Both the position numbers and the translations under genes were made by a program. DNA of 64,000 nucleotides from NCBI GenBank assembly GCA_035391225.1, contig DAOPKN010000008.1, positions 1 through 64,000 on the forward strand. Direction: 5' to 3'. Of this stretch, positions 57,538 to 64,000 are shown in pieces. Positions within the stretch are counted from its first letter, which is position 1; every line of letters begins with the position of its first letter. The notes under the pieces were generated by a model that was not told the origin of the DNA, made no database searches, and was given only the letters and a program-made list of their open reading frames with translations. The DNA is from DAOPKN01 sp035391225. Lineage in GTDB: Bacteria > Thermotogota > Thermotogae > MWEM01.

Positions 57538-60237
57538 TTACCCCTCAGGTATCCCAAACGGAAGGGAGAAATGGAATGTGCTTCCCACGTTCTTCGCGCT
57601 GGAGACCCAAATGCGACCACCCATTGCTTCCACCAGTCGCTTGCTGATGGCCAAACCCAATCCCGTCCCCCCAAAGGGGCGTGTCATGGAGTCATCTTCC
57701 TGGGTAAAACTGCCGAATATCTTATCCAGGCTATCCGGATCAATACCAATGCCGGTATCGCGAATCGAAAACTGCACGTACAGCTTGCTTTTTTCGCGCG
57801 AAACCGTCTTCACGCTCACATCCACTTCCCCATTCGGGGTAAACTTCAGCGCATTGCTCAGGACGTTGGAAAAAACCTGGCCAATGCGTGCGGGATCCCC
57901 CAGAAGACGCTCGGGAATCGCGTCATCCCAGTGGGACGTCAATGCCAATTCCTTTTCCTGGAAATCGGGAAGGTAGGCATTTATGGCCTCCTGGAACACT
58001 CGGTGCAGGTGCATGGGCCGGGATTCGATGTGCAGACCCTTCGCCTCGATGCGCGAAAGATCCAAGATATCGTTCACGATTTTCAAAAGGCGCTCGGAAC
58101 AGTTTTCCACCATTTGCAGGTTTTCTCGCTGCGCTTTTCCCAACTCTCCATTCAACGTTACCCTGGTCCACCCAATGATTCCGTTCAACGGGGTCCGAAT
58201 CTCGTGGCTGATGTTTGCCAGGAAATTCTGCTTGGCAATGTTGGCTTCCTCCGCGCGGTCACGTGCCTGTGTCAATTCCTCTTCCCGTTCCTTCTGGTAC
58301 GTGATGTTTTGGTGCGTACCTATCATACGCAGGGGTTTTCCGTCCTCGTCCTTTTCCAAAACGGCCCCCCGGTCACGAATCCATTCCCATTGTCCCTCTC
58401 TCCAAATGCGGTACTCGGCTTCGAAGAAGGGTGTTTCCCCACTCAGGTGGGCGAAAAGCCGATCCTTCAAAAGCGGGAGGTCGTCTGGATGGATCCGCTG
58501 GTACCAGTTTTGGAATCCTTCGCCCCGTTCCAATCCCTCGAAACCGTGAAGATCGAACCATTCGCGGTCAAGGTACATGCCACCCTGGCACACGTCCCAA
58601 TCCCACAACACCTCGTTGGCAGCCCACAATGCCAGTTGCAATCGTTCGTGGCTGCTTTGGACTTGCTCGTATCCCTTTTTCAACTCGTGGTTCATTTCTT
58701 TGAGTTGGGTCTCTTTTTCTTGCAACTGCGCGATCTTGGTCTGCAAATCGAGATTGGTGGATTCCAATCGGTTTCTCGCCCTTTTCAATTCGTCGAAGTC
58801 CACCAAGATACCCAGCATTAAACCCGTTCCGGAGGCATCCGGGTTGATCTCCCCCCGGGCGAGCACCCAGAGGAAACTGCCATCTACCCGTTTGAGGCGA
58901 AAGGGTTGTTCGAAAGAAGAGCGATCCCCTTGGAAATACCATTTCAAAGCCTGTTGGAGAGCTTGGCGGTCTTGGGGGTGGAAATCCTCCACCCAGGTCT
59001 CAAAGCTGGAAGAAAGCGGCGAAGAGCTTGTCCCGCGAAGTACCCCGTAGTATTCGTCCAACTCCACCAAGCCAGGGAAGAAGGTTTTGCCGGGGGTAAA
59101 GTGGATGGAAAACGTGCACGCTTTGGCGGCTCCCAGTGCCATCTTCAGCAATTGCTTCTGCAATTGCAGCTCGCTGTTCAATTGCGTCAGCTGGATCTGG
59201 TTGTGCAACAGCTGGCGGTGTTTCTCGCTGTTTTCCCGCACCTGGAGGGCAAGTTCCTCGTTTGCTTCCTGCACATCCGATTGTGCCTGGCTAAGGCGTT
59301 CGTTGCTCCCCTGCAATTCCCGATTTTGCCGCTCCAACTCTCCGCGGGCGCTTTCGAAATCCTGCGAAACCTTGCGTACGCGGGCTTTCAAGCTTTGGTT
59401 CCAGGTGAGAAACAACCCGAGAAACGCAAGGGAGGCCAGCAACAAACCAAGGAGCCATTTCCAGGGAAAAGGGGAGGCAGCAGGTTGACCGGTCCAGCGA
59501 GAGACAATGATTTCCATCTCCTCCCGGGAGATGGAAGAAAACCCGCGGTTGACCTCTTCCAGGAGTTCGTGATTCCCACGCGCCACTGCCGCGCACAGTG
59601 AACTCGTTGACACCGGCTGGTTCACCTGGAACAACCCCACGGCTTGTTTGCGCGTGAAAAGGTAACTCACTACCGGCACGTCACCGATAAATGCGTCCAG
59701 TTCCCCGGCAATGGCTGCATCCACCATCTTTTCATGCGAGGAAAACCGGCGCTTCTGCACCCCGGGGAACTCGCGATCCAAGAAGTCTTCGGCGGAATCC
59801 TCTTGCACCACGCCAACGGTAACGTTTTGCACAAGAGCCTGCTCGAGGGAAAAGCCCTCCCCGTCCGTGAAGCCGGTACGAAAGAAGAGCGAGGTGGGAA
59901 TCACTTGATAAGCCTGGCTAAAATCGAAGAGTAGTTCCCTCTCCGCAGAAGGGAAAATACCGCCGACGATATCCGCGGTGCCCTGGCGAACAGAAGCCAG
60001 GGCCTGGTCCCAGGGCATAAGGGCATATTCCACGGCAATTCCGGTCTTTTGGCTCCACAGATCCCATACATCCGTCAAAATACCGGAAATGCGGTTTTCC
60101 TCGTCGAGGAACTCGTAGGGAGGGTATTCCCAGTCCCCCACGACACGAAGAACGTCAGCTTGGGCAAGCACCGAAAGAGCGCACATCACGCCCAGCAAAA
60201 AAAGCAATATTCTTCGGCGCTTACCTTGCACGAACAC
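57538..60237 (-). CDS. Sensor histidine kinase with periplasmic family 3 solute-binding domain
   Basis: About 899 residues from GTG at 60237, chosen because GAAGGAGGTAGAAGG precedes it. Order: signal peptide (RILLFLLGVMCALSVLAQA), SBP_bac_3 domain (~30-245: VVGDWEYPPYEFLDEENRIS, IVGGIFPSAERE, VGVVQEDSAEDFL), one membrane helix (~258-280), a long coiled coil (~285-370), two PAS modules (~380-495 and ~545-655), HisKA with NISHEIRTPLNGIIGW and HATPase_c (NVLSNALKF, DTGIGIDPD, GGTGLGLAI). It resembles BvgS/EvgS-type kinases that sense amino-acid-like ligands directly. No receiver domain is fused and no response regulator is adjacent. Confidence 0.9.
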   Translation of the reverse strand: MFVQGKRRRILLFLLGVMCALSVLAQADVLRVVGDWEYPPYEFLDEENRISGILTDVWDLWSQKTGIAVEYALMPWDQALASVRQGTADIVGGIFPSAERELLFDFSQAYQVIPTSLFFRTGFTDGEGFSLEQALVQNVTVGVVQEDSAEDFLDREFPGVQKRRFSSHEKMVDAAIAGELDAFIGDVPVVSYLFTRKQAVGLFQVNQPVSTSSLCAAVARGNHELLEEVNRGFSSISREEMEIIVSRWTGQPAASPFPWKWLLGLLLASLAFLGLFLTWNQSLKARVRKVSQDFESARGELERQNRELQGSNERLSQAQSDVQEANEELALQVRENSEKHRQLLHNQIQLTQLNSELQLQKQLLKMALGAAKACTFSIHFTPGKTFFPGLVELDEYYGVLRGTSSSPLSSSFETWVEDFHPQDRQALQQALKWYFQGDRSSFEQPFRLKRVDGSFLWVLARGEINPDASGTGLMLGILVDFDELKRARNRLESTNLDLQTKIAQLQEKETQLKEMNHELKKGYEQVQSSHERLQLALWAANEVLWDWDVCQGGMYLDREWFDLHGFEGLERGEGFQNWYQRIHPDDLPLLKDRLFAHLSGETPFFEAEYRIWREGQWEWIRDRGAVLEKDEDGKPLRMIGTHQNITYQKEREEELTQARDRAEEANIAKQNFLANISHEIRTPLNGIIGWTRVTLNGELGKAQRENLQMVENCSERLLKIVNDILDLSRIEAKGLHIESRPMHLHRVFQEAINAYLPDFQEKELALTSHWDDAIPERLLGDPARIGQVFSNVLSNALKFTPNGEVDVSVKTVSREKSKLYVQFSIRDTGIGIDPDSLDKIFGSFTQEDDSMTRPFGGTGLGLAISKRLVEAMGGRIWVSSAKNVGSTFHFSLPFGIPEG

Positions 60238-60269
60238 CCTTCTACCTCCTTCGGAAAACCATAAATTCC

Positions 60270-60278
60270 ATTGTACCA
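60270..60278 (-). promoter_or_regulatory. Extended -10 promoter for the solute-binding kinase
   Basis: On the minus strand this reads TGGTACAAT, 7 bp after the stop of the upstream DUF1638 kinase; no clear -35. Confidence 0.55.
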
Positions 60279-60284
60279 CAAAAG

Positions 60285-62120
60285 TTATTTGCCTTGCTCA
60301 CCCGCTCCCGCCAAAAAGAGCGAAACACGGGTTCCACTTGATCCGGGAAACTCCCCTTCGCTGCGCGATTCGATCGCGATTTCCCCCCGCATTTCCTGGA
60401 CCATCCTTTTCACCAGGGGAAGTCCAAACCCCGTTCCCTCTTCGCCGGAAGTTCCCCTTGTGCTCCTGGTTCGGGAACCGGAGAAAAGGGTCTCGAGTTG
60501 TTTTTCCGAAATGCCGCATCCTTGGTCCGAAATCTCCAAAAGCACCTGGGACGTTTCCCCTGGGGAAGTACGCGACATCTTGGCATGAATTTCGACCTGG
60601 GAACCTGCATAGGAAAACTTGAGCGCGTTGGTGAGTAGGTTGTTGAGGATGGTATTGACGAAAAGTGTTGGCTCTCCGAGGAATCGGAGCTCTTTGGGAA
60701 TCGAAATCCGCACCTGCACTCTCTTTTCCACAAACTGCCTGTGCAGCATGCCCAGGGAACGCTGCACCATTTCCCCCAGGTCCAATGGCTCAAGGACCAT
60801 TTTCTCGGACCACCGTTCCAAGGACTCCATGTTTCGAACCGCCTGGATGAGCGCCAGCGATTGCTCCGTGGCGGAACGAACGTGCCGGAGAAAATCGGCA
60901 GCAGAGAAGGCTTCCAATCCCTCGGGTTCACATAAGCTTTGGATGGCCGAAAGTGGATTCGCCAAATCATGGCAAAGAATGTGCACCAGTTCCCTTTTGC
61001 GTGCCGTTTGGTTTTCCAAGTGGGCATTCGCCTGCACCAATTCTTGCCGCGCGCTTTCAATCTGGGCATTCTGCCGCGCATGGGAAAAGGCCATGGAAAA
61101 CACTCCCTTGAGGGACAGCGCAAGGTTCAGGTAGCGGTTCAGGTGCTCGGGAAAAGCGATGCTGTCTACTTTCATCACTCCCAGTGTTTGCTTCGCGTCG
61201 CCCAGCTTGAGAAAAAAACCCCGTTTGCCGATCGTGTAGTGGAAATCCGCCACGATCTCGGAAAGCGGAAACGGGCATTTTTCCGCCGAGAGGGGTTTTT
61301 GGCGGTTTCGGTACCACTTCGAGGGGGTGTTTTCTCGGAACGTGAGGAATTCCACTTCCGAGGCACCAAAAAGTCCTTGCACGATTTCCATCAAGTGTCC
61401 CAAAAACTCCTCTTCCCTGCGGAAACGCAAAAGATCGCCAGAAAGCTCCAACGCCATTTTCAAATCCGCTTCCTCGCGGTTTTTTTCCTGGATCTTTTTC
61501 TCGTTTTCCCTGCGGCACGCTTGTAGCGCGTTTTGGCGCATCCATCCCAACACGCGCTGCCGGAGCATCTCCAATCCAACCGGCATACGCGTGCCGTCCA
61601 GCCCGGAAAAGCAAGAAAATTCCCGTTCGAACGCTTGCATCTCCTGCGTGGAACGTATGCCCGTGTCCAGCACCAGGTATTGGGATACCATTCCCGCGAA
61701 AAACTCCTTGGCGTGGGGTGCATCAAAGCCCCACTCTTTCTTCACCTGGTCTTCCCAGTGAAAAAGCCACCCCGGGGAAAGCAAGAAATTTTTCCGGGAA
61801 AACAGGAAGCGAACCATTTCAGGAGGAATCAGCCAGTGGAAACAAAAAGGCACGTAGTCCACCGAGAAGCAAGGAGCCTCTTCAAGTTTCTGCAGCTCGG
61901 AAATCAATCCCGGTCGGGCACAGGAGCCAAGGAACAGCCGAACATGCCCCCTCTCCACCAGGGGAAGAATGCTTTGCATCTTCCGAGGATGCGAGCAGCT
62001 GTTTTCCAGTTCGACAACCTGGATTCCCTCGGAAGGGAGTTCGTCACCCAGTTCCTGGAGAACGGCCCGCAGTTCCGGCGCAAAGTTCTTGCAGATTGCA
62101 AAAACCGGGGCTTCAGCCAT
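60285..62120 (-). CDS. Histidine kinase with N-terminal DUF1638-like domain
   Basis: About 611 residues from ATG at 62120, which overlaps the stop of the MtaA-like gene by 8 bp. The N-terminal ~190 residues resemble DUF1638, a domain usually encoded beside corrinoid methyltransferases: VFAICKNFAPELRAVL, NSCSHPRKMQSIL, VRLFLGSCARPGLISEL, FLLSPGWLFHWED and YLVLDTGI. A GAF-like region follows (~225-385), then a coiled segment, a kinase helix with ILCHDLANPLSAI (His near 422), and HATPase_c (NLLTNALKF, DQGCGIS, GTGFGLPLV). No membrane segment. Linkage suggests it reports on the state of the corrinoid/MtaA-like pair (inference). The DUF1638 assignment is by eye. Confidence 0.8.
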   Translation of the reverse strand: MAEAPVFAICKNFAPELRAVLQELGDELPSEGIQVVELENSCSHPRKMQSILPLVERGHVRLFLGSCARPGLISELQKLEEAPCFSVDYVPFCFHWLIPPEMVRFLFSRKNFLLSPGWLFHWEDQVKKEWGFDAPHAKEFFAGMVSQYLVLDTGIRSTQEMQAFEREFSCFSGLDGTRMPVGLEMLRQRVLGWMRQNALQACRRENEKKIQEKNREEADLKMALELSGDLLRFRREEEFLGHLMEIVQGLFGASEVEFLTFRENTPSKWYRNRQKPLSAEKCPFPLSEIVADFHYTIGKRGFFLKLGDAKQTLGVMKVDSIAFPEHLNRYLNLALSLKGVFSMAFSHARQNAQIESARQELVQANAHLENQTARKRELVHILCHDLANPLSAIQSLCEPEGLEAFSAADFLRHVRSATEQSLALIQAVRNMESLERWSEKMVLEPLDLGEMVQRSLGMLHRQFVEKRVQVRISIPKELRFLGEPTLFVNTILNNLLTNALKFSYAGSQVEIHAKMSRTSPGETSQVLLEISDQGCGISEKQLETLFSGSRTRSTRGTSGEEGTGFGLPLVKRMVQEMRGEIAIESRSEGEFPGSSGTRVSLFLAGAGEQGK

Positions 62121-63144
62121 GGGAAGGGGACATTTCTTCGAAGCGGATGAGCCGCGAGACCTGTTCCAATACCTCCCAAGGGGTTTCCCATACCACCTCG
62201 CCGTGCTGGTCGCTGATGACCAGGCCCCCATTTTTTCCCAGCGCAAGCAGGGGAAGAAGGTTCCTTTGCACGTCTTCGGGCGTCCAACGAACCATCTCGA
62301 TGTTGTTTAACCCACCGATTAGGGCAGCTTTCTTCCCCAGCAGGTGGAAAATTTCCCGTTGGTTTTCCAGCAACCCCGGTGCAAACCCCACGAAGGGTAG
62401 CTGCAGCAGGTCTTCCAAAACAAGCTTGGAGCGGCCAGAAGCGAAATGGAAAGCCAACGGACCGTTGATTTTGGGAAGCACCTGGCGGGCCACTTCGAAA
62501 CCGGTTCGCAAGAAAAGCGGACGGGGAATCAAGGTGGGCGAAGAAACGGGGTCGAAGTACACCAGCGCGGTGGCACCAGCTTCCAGCTGGGCGTTTGCCC
62601 AGCGAATACAGAAGGGGATGTTCACATCCATCAGCGCGTGAAAGAAGTCCGGCTCAGTGGTTAACACCTCCAGGTAACGGTCTAAACCCAGTTGCATGGC
62701 AGGAAGCGAAAAGGGCGAAACCACCATACCCATCAACGGGATGGTATCTCCCACCTCTCTTTTCAAGATTCGCGTCACTTCCAACACACGCCGAAGTGGT
62801 TCTTTTTCTGGATCGGGAAGCGTCACACCCTTGAGCGAACGCATGTCGGAAAAGATGGGGGGTCCAGAGTTCGGAGGAAAGCCTGGTCGGAAAATCGACG
62901 TTCCCCCGAAAGCCTCGATTTCCAACGAACCGTAGAAGAAGGGCACCAGGTTATCGTGCTGGAAATGGCGTTGCAACTCCAACTGGGTGCGTGCCACGAG
63001 CGCGGGATCGGAAAAGTAGTCTTCCACTGCGCAATTGCAAACCTTTGCACCGTAAAAACTGAAACCGTACACGAAAGGAACGCGATCCGGGACGCGATGC
63101 TCCAGTGCAGCCATAACCCTTTCCATCGGCGTCATCGTTTCCAT
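62113..63144 (-). CDS. MtaA/uroporphyrinogen-decarboxylase-family protein lacking Cys zinc ligands
   Basis: The 343-residue TIM-barrel protein of the UroD/MtaA family begins MTPMERVMAALEHRVPDRVP, the usual N-terminal block. It includes GGTSIFRPGFPP and VVSPFSLPAMQLGLDRYLEV, and later IGGLNNIEMVRWTPEDV. MtaA enzymes move methyl groups from corrinoid proteins to thiols using a zinc held by H-x-C and a later C. Here the first motif is FHFAS (His233, Ala235), and the second position appears to be His314 in SDQHGEVV, so thiol activation may be lost. Start ATG 63144 has GGAGGAGG upstream and overlaps the corrinoid gene by 13 bp. Confidence 0.85.
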   Translation of the reverse strand: METMTPMERVMAALEHRVPDRVPFVYGFSFYGAKVCNCAVEDYFSDPALVARTQLELQRHFQHDNLVPFFYGSLEIEAFGGTSIFRPGFPPNSGPPIFSDMRSLKGVTLPDPEKEPLRRVLEVTRILKREVGDTIPLMGMVVSPFSLPAMQLGLDRYLEVLTTEPDFFHALMDVNIPFCIRWANAQLEAGATALVYFDPVSSPTLIPRPLFLRTGFEVARQVLPKINGPLAFHFASGRSKLVLEDLLQLPFVGFAPGLLENQREIFHLLGKKAALIGGLNNIEMVRWTPEDVQRNLLPLLALGKNGGLVISDQHGEVVWETPWEVLEQVSRLIRFEEMSPSHG

Positions 63145-63788
63145 GTCATTTCCTCCTCCCAGCCCCGCAAGATCTCCAGGCCCCGGGTAGGGTCGGGCGC
63201 CCAGGCATGGGCCCCCACTTTTTGGGCCAGCTGGCTATCAAACAAGAAGGGTGCACCACCCGCAAGAATCCGGGTGTGCAAGCCATCGCGGTCGATCCAG
63301 TCCCGGATCTTGCGGATCTCCAGCGCGGCAGGATACATCAAAACTGACACCAGCAGGAAATCCAAATCGTCCTGTTGCACCCTTTCATATGCCTGTTCGG
63401 CGCTAATACCGTGCCCGTAGTCTTCGAGGAAAACCCCGCTTGCCCGGAAAAACGAACGCACGACCTTCTTGCCCAAAACGTGAAAATCGCTGAGCGTCAC
63501 GATGGCTCTCCGGGGGGGCAATGACGAAGCGCGTGCGATAGACTCGGGAAGGTAGATTGCCACCAACTCTTCACACAGCTTCCCGGCGAGAAAAACCTGC
63601 GAAAGGGCAATTTCGCCTTGGGACCAACTCTCTCCGATTTGAAACAAAACCGGCTGAAGCACTGCATCCAGGAACGTGGGAAAAGGGCCGTTTCGTTGCA
63701 CGAAATCAGCGACCAAGTCCAGCGCGCGTACCCGATCGTATTCCATCACAGCATCTTGAAATAGGTTTTTGGTTTCGGGAAATGCCAA
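63132..63788 (-). CDS. Methyltransferase corrinoid-binding protein (MtaC-like)
   Basis: The 218-residue protein has a helical cap domain (~10-90, with PVLFQIGESWSQGEIALSQV) and a cobalamin Rossmann domain with the base-off motif DFHVLGKKVV (DxHxxG, His near 101), then SVLMYP and GGAPF at the expected spacings. It would carry a methyl-corrinoid between methyltransferases, or act as a cobalamin sensor. The start is TTG at 63788, with only a weak, distant Shine-Dalgarno; ATG at 63746 lacks one. It heads an operon with the MtaA-like protein (13-bp overlap) and the DUF1638 kinase (8-bp overlap). No substrate methyltransferase (MtaB/MttB type) or activation ATPase is visible in the window. Confidence 0.88.
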   Translation of the reverse strand: MAFPETKNLFQDAVMEYDRVRALDLVADFVQRNGPFPTFLDAVLQPVLFQIGESWSQGEIALSQVFLAGKLCEELVAIYLPESIARASSLPPRRAIVTLSDFHVLGKKVVRSFFRASGVFLEDYGHGISAEQAYERVQQDDLDFLLVSVLMYPAALEIRKIRDWIDRDGLHTRILAGGAPFLFDSQLAQKVGAHAWAPDPTRGLEILRGWEEEMTWKR

Positions 63789-63856
63789 CGACGTAACCGA
63801 TCACCTACTTTCCGCAAAAAAGGCTCGAAAAGCTTCTTTCATGGATTTCTTTTTCT

Positions 63857-63865
63857 ATTGTATCA
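63857..63865 (-). promoter_or_regulatory. Extended -10 promoter of the corrinoid operon
   Basis: On the minus strand this reads TGATACAAT, ~69 bp before the TTG start. There is no clear -35 and no cobalamin-riboswitch-like structure in the leader. Confidence 0.55.
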
Positions 63866-63962
63866 CAAAATGGCACGCATGGAAACTCTTTCCCACGAAG
63901 CGGAACGAAAGAAGTCATGCCCGATTTCATGACTCCAGTCACGGGGAAAAGGACCCAAAAAA

Positions 63963-63971
63963 TGTTATACT
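63963..63971 (+). promoter_or_regulatory. Extended -10 promoter for a gene starting beyond the window
   Basis: TGTTATACT is followed 20 bp later by GGCGGGAGG (63989-63997), a Shine-Dalgarno. The start codon would fall just past 64000, divergent from the corrinoid operon. Confidence 0.6.
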
Positions 63972-64000
63972 TTTCTTACATCATTTCCGGCGGGAGGTTT

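Noticed and set aside
63789..63960. Cobalamin riboswitch upstream of the corrinoid operon
   Set aside because: The leader is only ~60 nt and shows no B12-box-like conserved core.
1..64000. CRISPR array, integrase, transposase or prophage genes
   Set aside because: No regularly spaced direct repeats and no protein with recombinase or phage features were found; only the short REP-like palindromes suggest mobility.

Overview
The window is a draft or metagenomic scaffold (two 100-N gaps) from a GC-rich bacterium, roughly high-50s % GC by eye. It encodes an LptD/OstA-like outer-membrane protein with a signal peptide, lipoproteins, a complete set of MurE-MurF-MraY steps, an orphan flagellin and corrinoid-methyltransferase-type proteins. 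This suggests a diderm, probably flagellated anaerobe. The phylum cannot be fixed from sequence alone; the gene mix (OstA-like protein, second EF-G, DegV paralogues, MalFG-type sugar transport) would fit Thermotogota or another deep diderm lineage.

Layout. (1) 1-5664 (+): 3' part of a BREX type 1 phage-defence locus: end of pglX, complete pglZ, and a brxL whose C-terminus looks like an MIT_C (MITD1-type) domain. (2) 5745-8072 (+): a PAS-rich hybrid histidine kinase. (3) 8086-32344 (-): a long housekeeping block in several transcription units. In transcription order these are HPP membrane protein; NUDIX-degV-lpdA-flagellin; folP; murE-murF-mraY; ABC-F-hutH-dnaN-ispF-ecfT-rnhB-pdp; phosphodiester glycosidase-EF-G II-lptD. 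Neighbouring genes often overlap by ATGA. (4) 32345-33902: a compositionally different island with a serine hydrolase and a REP-like palindrome. (5) 34093-37538 (+): a very large multi-PAS hybrid kinase interrupted by an assembly gap. (6) 37535-45595: NamZ-like muramidase (-), PH-like membrane protein, peptide-type binding protein, DMT permease, purB and an HD-GYP sensor (+). (7) 45642-54075: SUMF1 lipoprotein (-), a sugar ABC operon (+) and proC-proA-proB (+). (8) 54029-63788 (-): a signalling-rich end containing a PocR-domain kinase, two tRNAs, a second DegV, a kinase with a periplasmic solute-binding domain, and an operon of corrinoid protein, MtaA-like protein and DUF1638-type kinase.

Two threads run through the window. 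At least twelve intergenic regions carry an extended -10 promoter (TGnTATAAT or close variants) with no convincing -35, several overlapping the stop codon of the preceding gene. Sensory proteins are very dense (five large histidine kinases and one HD-GYP protein) with no stand-alone response regulator visible. The most unusual system is the right-hand corrinoid/MtaA-like/DUF1638-kinase operon. Its MtaA-like member appears to have lost the Cys zinc ligands, which points to corrinoid-linked sensing rather than ordinary methyl transfer (inference). No CRISPR array, transposase gene or integrase was seen.
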